A DNA stretch of 5,062 bases from Chitinophagaceae bacterium (GTDB taxonomy: Bacteria > Bacteroidota > Bacteroidia > Chitinophagales > Chitinophagaceae). The DNA is taken from assembly GCA_025455205.1 (NCBI GenBank), contig JALOMZ010000184.1, forward strand, positions 1-5,062, given 5' to 3'. The notes beneath the pieces are model-generated. The model was not told the DNA's origin, did not search any database, and worked only from the letters and a program-made list of their open reading frames with translations. Positions 1 through 5,062 of the stretch are shown piece by piece (the stretch's first letter is position 1; each line of letters begins with the position of its first letter). Made by a program: the position numbers and the translations under genes.

Positions 1-1
1 T

Positions 2-1957
2 CCGAACCGCGGGCTGCTGCTGGCATACAGTGCCGACGGGAAATTTGGTGAGCCTTCGGGAGACCCTGCCATGCTTCGGCAATTGCCGGGTGGGAGCACA
101 GTATTGCAGTATGGTTTTCAATCTGCCTTTGATCACCAGGACTTACAGGGAGATCGATGGTATTATTATGCGCTTTTTTCATATGTTCAGGTGGACAATC
201 GGTGGGAATACGGGTTACCCCGTTTTTTCAGGGCATCTACAGCCTGCCGGGTTTTGTCTCTTCCCATGCAGGAGGGATTTGCCGGCCCCGACTTTCCGGC
301 CGCACACTGGAGCCTTGCGGATGGCGGGCCTGAGGGCTCCCTGGCACCCGACGGCCGCACCTGGCGCCGTTCCAACCTGGCTGGCAGCACTGAAGACGAT
401 GGACTTTCCGCACTCATCAATGCATATACCCAAAATGGCAGCAACTCAAAGGAAATGCTGCGCATGCCTGCCTTCAACCTGCCTGCGGGAGCTGATTCGG
501 TGATGCTGACCTTTGATTATGCCTATCGGGCCTATAGTGGCGATGCCGAACTGGCCGATTCCCTCGAGCTGGTCTGGAGTCCGGATTGCGGCACCACCCT
601 CATCAGCATCTGGAAACGGGGTGGCGTTACCCTGGCATCGGTGCCCGGCTTTTCCACCGCCGAGTTTATACCCGGGCAAAAGACCGATTGGCGCAACATG
701 CGTTTTAACCTGCTCGAATGGCTGCCACCCGGAATCCGAAACCTGTCGGTGGGATTCAGGGCCACCAACAAGTTCGGGCAAAATATTTGGCTGGATAATG
801 TATCTGTGAGGGCATATCCCACATTCAGGCGCGATGTGGCGTTGCAGCAATGGTTGGCACCGGCTGAAGCGGTATTGTGCAACGGAAGTATCAGACCTGC
901 CGTGCGGATAGCCAACCTGGGTGGAGATACCCTGCGCTCTTTGCGGATTATTTATGGCGTTAGGGGAGGCCCGAAGGATTCTGTGCTTTTCGCTTCCCTG
1001 CTGCTGTCCCGCGGCCGGGATACCATATTGGTGTTGAACAGCCTCGCGCTGCCCCCCGGCGTGCATCCATTGTATGCCATTGCCCACCTGCCCAACGGGC
1101 TGGCCGACGAACAGCCCGCCAATGATACGCTCTGGCAGACCGTGTCGGTGGCGGGTACTGCCAGCGATCCGCATGAAAAAGGTTTTGATGACGGCAACCT
1201 GCTCAGTGGCGGATGGGCACTGCTTCCCGTGGAGGGAGGCTGGCAACTTTTTGATGGTGCGGGTGCTGGCAGCAGCCGCTCTGCCTGGGTGAATCGCTTT
1301 GGGGATACCGCCGTGGCGGGCGCCATGGAGTTCCATTCACCGGTGGTGGTGCCCCGTGCCGGGGCCGATTCGCTGCTGCTGCAGTTTTCTGTGGCCGCCG
1401 CCAGCCGACAGGTAATGGGTCAGTGGCAGAGCGATACCCTGGAAGTATGGCTCAGCCCACCCTGCGGCGCCAGCCGGCAATTGGTGTACCGGAAGGCCGG
1501 AGACCAGCTGGCTACCGCCACTGCTGCAACTACCCCGTTTGTTCCCGGTGCGGCCAACTGGCGACGGGAACGGGTAGACCTGACTGCCAGCCTGCCGCAG
1601 CTGCAGGCCGGTTTCCAGGTCATCTTCAGGTTGCTGCGGGGCGGGGGCAACAACATCTACCTCGACGGGATCAATATGGGAACCAAAACCATTCCGCCTG
1701 CCCTGAAGCAGGAAGGCTTTGGGGTTTTTCCCAATCCCTTTCAGCAGGAATTTACCATTTGGCACCTTCAGCCTCCTTCCGGATGGCGCAGCGGCCGCCT
1801 CACCGATGCTGCGGGCAGGGTAATGATGCAATGGCAGTGGTCGGGCAATGCCCCGCAAACCCTGACGGTGCCCGCTTCGGGCCTGCCTCGTGGCATTTAT
1901 TTCATACAGTTGCAGTACGAAGGGTATAGCCGCACCCAAAAACTGCTGAAGTGGTGA
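2..1957 (+). CDS. C-terminal part of a large T9SS-secreted multidomain surface/extracellular protein (5'-truncated by the window)
   Basis: The frame is open from base 2, so the gene starts off the left edge; the first ATG (71) lies inside a domain and is not the start. 651 residues are visible. Residues 1-80 look like the Bacteroidota fibronectin-III-like module (LLLAYSADGKFG, then LPGGSTVLQYG, then WYYYALFSY). Residues 89-269 and 392-559 are two jelly-roll modules of the cleaved-adhesin/choice-of-anchor-J type: each opens with an EGF or KGF plus an early Trp, has a SLELVWSPDCG or TLEVWLSPPCG strand, and closes on NIWLDNVSV or NIYLDGINM. Residues 277-388 look like an Ig/CARDB-type spacer (DVALQQW, then AVRIANLGGDTL). 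Residues 572-651 form a type A T9SS sorting domain: FGVFPNPF, a GRV turn, GLPRGIYFIQL and a basic KLLKW end. The family route is Sec export followed by T9SS outer-membrane passage and removal of the sorting domain. The catalytic or binding part, if any, is upstream. M43-type metalloproteases often carry this tail, but so do non-enzymatic adhesins. Confidence 0.93.
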   Translation, partial: PNRGLLLAYSADGKFGEPSGDPAMLRQLPGGSTVLQYGFQSAFDHQDLQGDRWYYYALFSYVQVDNRWEYGLPRFFRASTACRVLSLPMQEGFAGPDFPAAHWSLADGGPEGSLAPDGRTWRRSNLAGSTEDDGLSALINAYTQNGSNSKEMLRMPAFNLPAGADSVMLTFDYAYRAYSGDAELADSLELVWSPDCGTTLISIWKRGGVTLASVPGFSTAEFIPGQKTDWRNMRFNLLEWLPPGIRNLSVGFRATNKFGQNIWLDNVSVRAYPTFRRDVALQQWLAPAEAVLCNGSIRPAVRIANLGGDTLRSLRIIYGVRGGPKDSVLFASLLLSRGRDTILVLNSLALPPGVHPLYAIAHLPNGLADEQPANDTLWQTVSVAGTASDPHEKGFDDGNLLSGGWALLPVEGGWQLFDGAGAGSSRSAWVNRFGDTAVAGAMEFHSPVVVPRAGADSLLLQFSVAAASRQVMGQWQSDTLEVWLSPPCGASRQLVYRKAGDQLATATAATTPFVPGAANWRRERVDLTASLPQLQAGFQVIFRLLRGGGNNIYLDGINMGTKTIPPALKQEGFGVFPNPFQQEFTIWHLQPPSGWRSGRLTDAAGRVMMQWQWSGNAPQTLTVPASGLPRGIYFIQLQYEGYSRTQKLLKW

Positions 1958-1965
1958 GATATGCA

Positions 1966-2002
1966 GTTTGCCGGTAATCAGGCAGTTAACCTGCTTGCAA
2001 AC
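1966..2002 (+). other. Nested stem-loop just after the T9SS gene, possible 3'-end structure
   Basis: An inner stem pairs 1979-1985 with 1991-1997 (7 pairs, one G-T, five-base loop). It stacks directly on an outer stem pairing 1966-1970 with 1998-2002, leaving an eight-base bulge on the left side. It begins 9 bases after the stop codon, where a transcript-end structure would be expected. No T-run follows, so it is not a standard intrinsic terminator. It could protect the mRNA end or be chance. Confidence 0.3.
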
Positions 2003-2016
2003 ATGAAAAGCTAAAA

Positions 2017-2030
2017 GGTGGCTGGCCACC
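2017..2030. other. Small GC-rich hairpin in the T9SS gene-mqnE gap
   Basis: GGTGG (2017-2021) pairs with CCACC (2026-2030) around a four-base CTGG loop. On the plus strand it is followed by AGGTATTGTT, a poor terminator tail. On the minus strand it is followed by TTTTAGCTTTTC, which resembles a terminator for leftward transcription, but no leftward gene is evident to its right before 4318. It may help to end the upstream transcript together with the preceding nested hairpin. Confidence 0.25.
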
Positions 2031-2104
2031 AGGTATTGTTGAAACATGATGCTCCCGTATGGAGAGGCTGATGCACATCAGGATTTATCCCGGCCGGAAA
2101 CTGC

Positions 2105-2112
2105 TACTTTTG
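2105..2112 (+). promoter_or_regulatory. Candidate Bacteroidota -7 promoter box for mqnE
   Basis: TACTTTTG matches the Bacteroidota sigma(ABfr) -7 consensus TAnnTTTG exactly and lies 25 bases before the mqnE ATG, implying a 5' leader of about 20 bases. The -33 element is weak: TTTA at 2084-2087, 17 bases upstream, is only a partial match to TTTG. No Shine-Dalgarno sequence precedes the ATG, which is usual in this phylum. The assignment rests on the motif and its position only. Confidence 0.5.
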
Positions 2113-2137
2113 CGCCACCTGAATTTTCTGACAGCCC

Positions 2138-3304
2138 ATGACGCCATCTATTCTGACCAATCCATCTGTAGCTTCCCACGACGCCGAACTGGCCCGTATT
2201 GCCGAAAAAGTAAACCTGCAGCAAAGGCTGACCCCCGAAGAGGGCCTGTACCTCTTTGAGCACGCCCCGCTGGGATGGGTGGGCGCCCTGGCCAACCAGG
2301 TGCGGGAGCGCATGCATGGCCACAAAACCTATTTTAACCGCAATTTCCACATTGAACCCACCAATGTGTGCGTGTTCAGCTGCAAGTTCTGTTCCTACAG
2401 CCGCCTGTACAAAAACCGGGAAGAGGGCTGGGAACTGAGCATTGATGAGATGCTTGACATTGTGAAGAAGTACGACGGGCAGCCGGTAACCGAAGTGCAT
2501 ATTGTAGGGGGTGTTCATCCCAAGATGGATATGTATTTCTTCATGGAGCTGATCCGGAAGATCAGGGCATACCGCCCCGACCTGCATGTGAAGGGCTTCA
2601 CCGCGGTGGAACTGGACTATATGTTCCGCAAGGCCAAGGTGACTACAGAGGAAGGGATGCGCCTGATGCACGAAGCCGGGCTACAGTCGCTGCCGGGCGG
2701 TGGCGCCGAAATATTCGCCCCTGAGGTGCGCGAGCAGATCTGCGCCGACAAGGTGGATGGCGAAGGCTGGCTGCATATCCACAAAACGGCCCATCAGCTG
2801 GGTATGCACAGCAATGCCACTATGCTGTACGGGCATATTGAGACTTATGCCCACCGCATAGACCATATGGAGAAACTGCGCAGCCTGCAGGATGAAACAG
2901 GCGGATTCAACACCTTCATTCCCCTGAAATTCCGCAACCATGATAACGAAATGAGCGATGTGCCGGAAACCACGCTCATTGAAGACATGCGCATGTATGC
3001 CATTGCCAGATTGTACATGGACAATTTCCCGCATGTGAAGGCCTACTGGCCCATGCTGGGCAGGCACAATGCCCAGCTGAGCCTCAGTTTCGGTGTGAAT
3101 GATATTGATGGCACCATTGATGACAGTACCAAGATCTACAGCATGGCCGGCAGTGAGGAGCAGAATCCCAGCATGACCACGGAAGAACTGGTGGCCCTTA
3201 TCCATCAGGCAGGCCGTGTGGCCGTGGAGCGCGACACCCTGTACAAGGAAGTGAAGGTGTTTGAGCGGGTGGCCCCATCCGTGTCCGACGTGTCATTGAA
3301 CTAA
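2138..3304 (+). CDS. mqnE: Aminofutalosine synthase MqnE (radical SAM, futalosine menaquinone pathway)
   Basis: This cytoplasmic radical SAM enzyme joins the adenosyl group of S-adenosylmethionine to the MqnA product, 3-[(1-carboxyvinyl)oxy]benzoate, giving 6-amino-6-deoxyfutalosine, an early step of menaquinone synthesis by the futalosine route. The 388 residues match the usual family length. The [4Fe-4S]-binding CX3CX2C motif is C78-C82-C85 within TNVCVFSCKFCSYSR. Other family blocks are VGGVHP (123-128), FTAVELDY (154-161), PGGGAEIF (186-193), SNATMLYGHIE, GGFNTFIPLKFRN, YWPMLG and SFGVNDIDGTIDD. The HIEPTNVCVFSCKFCSYSR form and the C-terminal half fit MqnE and not its paralogue MqnC, the cyclic dehypoxanthinyl futalosine synthase. 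The ATG at 2138 is preferred because it follows a well-placed -7 box and gives the normal N-terminus. No other mqn gene is in the window, as is common where the pathway is scattered. The gene appears monocistronic, with its own promoter and a strong terminator. Confidence 0.96.
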   Translation: MTPSILTNPSVASHDAELARIAEKVNLQQRLTPEEGLYLFEHAPLGWVGALANQVRERMHGHKTYFNRNFHIEPTNVCVFSCKFCSYSRLYKNREEGWELSIDEMLDIVKKYDGQPVTEVHIVGGVHPKMDMYFFMELIRKIRAYRPDLHVKGFTAVELDYMFRKAKVTTEEGMRLMHEAGLQSLPGGGAEIFAPEVREQICADKVDGEGWLHIHKTAHQLGMHSNATMLYGHIETYAHRIDHMEKLRSLQDETGGFNTFIPLKFRNHDNEMSDVPETTLIEDMRMYAIARLYMDNFPHVKAYWPMLGRHNAQLSLSFGVNDIDGTIDDSTKIYSMAGSEEQNPSMTTEELVALIHQAGRVAVERDTLYKEVKVFERVAPSVSDVSLN

Positions 3305-3323
3305 CCTTATTGTTTTTATCAGC

Positions 3324-3364
3324 AATGCCTGTGTGATCTTCAGATGCACAGGCATTTTCTTTTG
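3324..3364 (+). terminator. Intrinsic terminator after mqnE
   Basis: A perfect 10-bp stem (AATGCCTGTG at 3324-3333 with CACAGGCATT at 3347-3356) encloses a 13-base loop, inside which 3336-3338 can pair with 3343-3345 to extend the structure. It is followed by TTTTCTTTTG (3355-3364). The hairpin begins 19 bases after the mqnE stop, and the T-rich tail is on the plus-strand side only. This separates mqnE from csaA-ogt. Confidence 0.85.
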
Positions 3365-3394
3365 TGCCGGTGGTAGCCATGCCATGGAAATTTC

Positions 3395-3422
3395 CAGTAG
3401 ATTCACGGCAGTATCCCTACTG
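3395..3422 (+). promoter_or_regulatory. Alternative hairpins abutting the csaA start codon (possible leader element)
   Basis: CTACTG (3417-3422) ends two bases before the csaA ATG. It can pair with CAGTAG (3395-3400) across a 16-base loop. Alternatively its last five bases, TACTG (3418-3422), can pair with CAGTA (3409-3413) across a TCCC tetraloop. The two stems are mutually exclusive and share the arm next to the start codon. I see no clear -7 box or Shine-Dalgarno sequence in the csaA leader, so a structural role in start-site access is possible but unproven; short stems like these also arise by chance. Confidence 0.25.
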
Positions 3423-3424
3423 TT

Positions 3425-3757
3425 ATGAGTATTTCGTGGAACGATTTTGAAAAGGTAGACATGCGGGCCGGCACGGTGCTTGACGTACAGCCTTTTGAAA
3501 AGGCGAAGAAGCCGGCATACAAATTGTGGATCGACTTTGGAGACCTGGGTGTCAAAAAATCTTCGGCGCAGATCACAGCCCTGTACCAGCCAGAGGCCCT
3601 TATAGGCCGGCAGGTGATTGCTGTGGTGAATTTTCCGCCCAAGCAGATTGCCGATTTCATGAGCGAATGCCTGGTGCTGGGCGTGTACAATGAAAACAAC
3701 GATGTGGTTTTGTTGCAGCCCGATAAACCGGTACAAAATGGAGGAAAGGTAGGATGA
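3425..3757 (+). CDS. csaA: CsaA-type tRNA-binding-domain protein (export-related chaperone family)
   Basis: 110 residues, the normal size of a single-domain CsaA, consisting almost entirely of the OB-fold tRNA-binding domain also found in the C-termini of methionyl-tRNA synthetase and Trbp111. Visible family blocks are DFEKVDMRAGTV (7-18), the basic KKPAYKLWIDFG segment (28-39), KKSSAQIT (44-51), LIGRQVIAVVNFPPKQIADF (59-78) and SECLVLG (80-86). Family members are cytoplasmic homodimers. Bacillus CsaA binds SecA and preproteins and can suppress secretion defects, and the fold binds tRNA-like RNA; the native role in Bacteroidota is not settled. The ATG at 3425 gives the canonical MSISWNDFEKVDMR-like start. 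Its last four bases overlap the ogt start (ATGA), so the two form an operon. The leader carries alternative hairpins but no recognisable Shine-Dalgarno sequence. Confidence 0.94.
   Translation: MSISWNDFEKVDMRAGTVLDVQPFEKAKKPAYKLWIDFGDLGVKKSSAQITALYQPEALIGRQVIAVVNFPPKQIADFMSECLVLGVYNENNDVVLLQPDKPVQNGGKVG
3740..3744 (+). promoter_or_regulatory. Shine-Dalgarno sequence for ogt inside csaA
   Basis: GGAGG lies nine bases before the ogt ATG, within the last csaA codons (the NGGKVG end). It is the only good anti-16S match ahead of any gene start in this window, which stands out because Bacteroidota genes usually lack one. Together with the ATGA overlap it supports the 3754 start and coupled re-initiation. 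Confidence 0.55.
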
Positions 3758-4248
3758 ATGACAGGCAGGAATTGCTGATGCATTCTCCGCTGGGAGACAT
3801 CCTGCTGGCCACCAACGGCCAGGCCATTACGATGATTCATTTTTGCGATGAACCAATAGCAGCAGCCAATGCAGATCACCCAATATTGATCCAGGCCAGC
3901 AGGGAACTGGAGCAATACTTCGCCGGCGAACGTCAGTCTTTCGATTTTCCGGTGGCGCAATCAGGCACCGTTTTTCAGCAACGGGTATGGCAAATGCTCA
4001 CCACTATTCCCTTTGGAAATACCATTTCGTATAAAACGCTGGCCATTCGGATGGGTGATGAAAAGTGTATACGTGCGGCGGGAACGGCCAATGGCAAAAA
4101 CCAGATCGCCATTGCGGTTCCCTGCCACCGGGTTATTGGCAGCCACGGAGAATTGGTAGGGTATGCGGGCGGATTGTGGCGCAAGCAATGGCTGCTGGAG
4201 CATGAGGCGCGCCTGGCGGGTGCGGCGGTGCAGCTCAGGATGTTATAA
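3754..4248 (+). CDS. ogt: Methylated-DNA-[protein]-cysteine S-methyltransferase (O6-alkylguanine-DNA alkyltransferase)
   Basis: This suicide repair protein transfers alkyl groups from O6-alkylguanine (and O4-alkylthymine) in DNA to its own cysteine. In its 164 residues the active-site motif PCHRVIG places the acceptor cysteine at C124 with H125 beside it. The nearby AAGTANGKN segment includes R107, matching the base-flipping arginine finger, and N113, the hinge Asn. Y93 in the GNTISYKTLA block and E149 in the LLEHE block match the conserved Tyr and the Glu of the Cys-His-Glu relay. Residues 1-65 form the short, poorly conserved N-terminal domain. It is not fused to an AlkA- or Ada-type regulatory domain, so it is the stand-alone Ogt type, probably constitutive and not alkylation-induced. 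It sits second in an operon with csaA (four-base overlap). The symbol could equally be written mgt or ogt; the function is secure. Confidence 0.96.
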   Translation: MNDRQELLMHSPLGDILLATNGQAITMIHFCDEPIAAANADHPILIQASRELEQYFAGERQSFDFPVAQSGTVFQQRVWQMLTTIPFGNTISYKTLAIRMGDEKCIRAAGTANGKNQIAIAVPCHRVIGSHGELVGYAGGLWRKQWLLEHEARLAGAAVQLRML

Positions 4249-4317
4249 CGTGGCTACAGCAGGTATATTTCAACTGTATATTACAGCATCAGCATTGAGT
4301 AGCTGAATATTCGATCC

Positions 4318-4803
4318 CTATTTCAAATCCTCGGGCGTAAATGTGAACGGCAGCAGGTCTTTGGCTCTTTTGATCACCAATATTTTCCCTTCCTGTCCTG
4401 ACAGTATGAGCCTGATAGGATGGTGCAGCCTGTATTCATATTCCACCAGGCTTTGCCGGCACAGTCCGCAGGGCGAGGCCGGGCTGTCGCTGCTGCCTTC
4501 CACATTTTGGTAGGAGATGGCAATGGCCTCCACGGGATCGTCGGGATACAGTGACGAGAGGGTGGATAGTAAAACCCTTTCGGCACAAATACCCACCGGA
4601 TAGCTGGCGTTTTCCTGGTTGGTTCCCTTTACAATATGGCCTGCCACGGTGCGGGCTGCTGCTGCCACCCGGAAGTGGCTGTAGGGGGCATAGGCATTGG
4701 CAGTATGGGTGCGGGCCTTATGCAGCAGGAAGCGGTCTGCCTCAGGCAGCTCATGTTCGTTGTCGTACTCTTCGAATTCAAACTGGTGTTGATGTGTTGC
4801 CAT
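4318..4803 (-). CDS. cdd: Cytidine deaminase (homotetrameric, zinc-dependent type)
   Basis: Converts cytidine and deoxycytidine to uridine and deoxyuridine in cytoplasmic pyrimidine salvage. From the ATG at 4803 the protein has 161 residues, slightly longer than the roughly 130-140 of small tetrameric enzymes because of an acidic N-terminal segment (residues 8-22) typical of Bacteroidota homologues. Zinc ligands are C73 in CAE and C112 and C115 in PCGLCR; E75 is the catalytic proton shuttle. NQENASYP (62-69) supplies the conserved Asn and Glu that bind the ribose, and YAPYSHFRV (38-46) is the family N-terminal block. An in-frame ATG at 4839 would add 12 residues, but it lies in the loop of a terminator hairpin and adds no conserved sequence, so 4803 is preferred. 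No Shine-Dalgarno sequence is seen. The gene converges with ogt across 69 bases and overlaps the apparent end of the upstream aminotransferase frame by 26 bases. Confidence 0.95.
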   Translation of the reverse strand: MATHQHQFEFEEYDNEHELPEADRFLLHKARTHTANAYAPYSHFRVAAAARTVAGHIVKGTNQENASYPVGICAERVLLSTLSSLYPDDPVEAIAISYQNVEGSSDSPASPCGLCRQSLVEYEYRLHHPIRLILSGQEGKILVIKRAKDLLPFTFTPEDLK

Positions 4804-5062
4804 AGGATGGGATTGTGGTGACAAAAAATCCTTCCCCATGCTGGAGAAGGATTTCCTTTCGGCGGTTAAAAATACGCATTATTTCGTTAATCACCCGATA
4901 TTTATCGTCCATTCCGCCCTGGGTTCCAGAAGGCAAACATAATCCCTGTTCAAATAACATTTCCGACCGCCCGGTAACATAAGCGGGCGATGAACGGTAA
5001 ACAGGCTGGAGTTGCATGGGCTTCCACAACGGCCGGCTTTCAATGTTTTCCTGTTCCAGCTT
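4778..5062 (-). CDS. C-terminal end of a DegT/DnrJ/EryC1/StrS-family PLP-dependent sugar aminotransferase (5'-truncated by the window, possibly 3'-frameshifted)
   Basis: The frame enters from the right edge; 94 residues are visible. The block NIESRPLWKPMQLQPVY (residues 6-22), followed by LFEQGLCLPSGTQ (about 41-53) and DDKYRVINEIMRIF, is the hallmark C-terminus of the EpsN/PglE-like branch. These enzymes aminate UDP-4-keto-6-deoxy-HexNAc sugars for exopolysaccharide, O-antigen or protein glycosylation in the cytoplasm. The PLP lysine and most of the active site lie outside the window, so substrate cannot be assigned. Family members normally end soon after the VINEIMRIF helix. Here the frame continues about 28 more residues without recognisable family sequence, through a terminator hairpin, and stops inside cdd. 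One extra base in the A5 run at 4868-4872 would give a stop at 4866-4868, right where the family usually ends. The family call is secure; the stop position is doubtful. Confidence 0.88.
   Translation of the reverse strand, partial: KLEQENIESRPLWKPMQLQPVYRSSPAYVTGRSEMLFEQGLCLPSGTQGGMDDKYRVINEIMRIFNRRKEILLQHGEGFFVTTIPSYGNTSTPV
4823..4854 (-). terminator. Intrinsic terminator between the aminotransferase and cdd
   Basis: Read on the minus strand, AAATCCTTC (4854-4846) pairs with GAAGGATTT (4834-4826) in a perfect 9-bp stem with an 11-base loop. Six consecutive Ts (4828-4823) follow, three of them in the stem. The shape and polarity fit the end of the leftward aminotransferase transcript. On the plus strand the structure is followed by CCTTTC, a much weaker tail. 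It lies inside the apparent coding frame of the aminotransferase, which is odd. Confidence 0.8.

Noticed and set aside
30..503. A plus-strand frame in a different phase over the start of the window
   Set aside because: It overlaps the Fn3-like and first jelly-roll modules, whose frame is open from base 2 with recognisable sequence; the alternative frame has none.
446..2047. Two long, back-to-back open frames on the minus strand (446-1336 and 1337-2047)
   Set aside because: They lie wholly or mostly opposite the T9SS protein gene, show no recognisable domain, and are rich in Gly, Arg, Gln and Pro as expected for antisense of GC-rich coding DNA. The plus-strand frame has clear family motifs throughout.
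2078..3205. Minus-strand open frames opposite mqnE (2078-2671 and 2681-3205)
   Set aside because: They mirror a well-conserved enzyme gene and have no family resemblance or own start signals.
3357..3364. TTCTTTTG as a -7 box for csaA
   Set aside because: It differs from the consensus in the key second base, lies in the T-rich tail of the mqnE terminator, and has no matching -33 element.
4249..4317. Possible bidirectional terminator between the convergent ogt and cdd genes (TCAGC 4289-4293 with GCTGA 4302-4306)
   Set aside because: The stem is only five pairs with an eight-base loop, and no proper T-run follows on either strand. It is too weak to list, although a terminator would be expected here.
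4804..4839. Upstream ATG at 4839 as the cdd start
   Set aside because: It would start in the loop of the terminator hairpin and add 12 residues without family similarity. The ATG at 4803 gives the usual N-terminus.
1..5062. A defence system, mobile element, CRISPR array or new multi-gene system
   Set aside because: All genes are recognisable housekeeping or surface families, composition looks even, and I found no direct repeats, terminal inverted repeats, integrase, tRNA or repeat-spacer pattern.

Overview
The window appears to be chromosomal DNA from a Bacteroidota bacterium, probably of the Chitinophagales/Chitinophagaceae. Three things point there. The first gene ends in a type A type IX secretion (T9SS) sorting domain, which is restricted to this phylum. 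The MqnE and cytidine deaminase proteins read like Bacteroidota family members. There is little Shine-Dalgarno usage, and one exact match to the Bacteroidota -7 promoter box (TAnnTTTG) lies upstream of mqnE. Base composition is GC-rich by eye (above 50%) and looks even across the window, with no sign of a mobile element, integrase, IS end, CRISPR array or tRNA.

Layout: (1) 2-1957 (+) is the C-terminal 651 residues of a large secreted, T9SS-exported multidomain protein whose N-terminus lies off the left edge. (2) 1958-2137 is a 180-base gap with two small inverted repeats and a candidate promoter. (3) 2138-3304 (+) is mqnE, the radical SAM aminofutalosine synthase of the futalosine menaquinone pathway, followed by a clear intrinsic terminator. 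(4) 3425-3757 and 3754-4248 (+) are csaA (tRNA-binding-fold chaperone) and ogt (O6-alkylguanine-DNA alkyltransferase), overlapping by ATGA and probably translationally coupled. (5) After a 69-base convergent gap in which I see no convincing signal, cdd (cytidine deaminase) runs on the minus strand at 4318-4803. (6) 4778-5062 (-) is the C-terminal end of a DegT/DnrJ/EryC1/StrS-type sugar aminotransferase that enters from the right edge, with an intrinsic terminator inside its apparent 3' end.

The genes are mostly single-function housekeeping genes: respiratory quinone synthesis, RNA/protein quality control, DNA alkylation repair, pyrimidine salvage and surface-sugar synthesis. They do not form one pathway. 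The csaA-ogt pair is the only convincing operon. I do not see a new multi-gene system here. The best anomaly is the 3' end of the aminotransferase: its frame runs past the usual family end, through a terminator hairpin and into cdd. One extra base in an A5/T5 run would create a stop at the expected place. This suggests either a real frameshift or a base-calling error.
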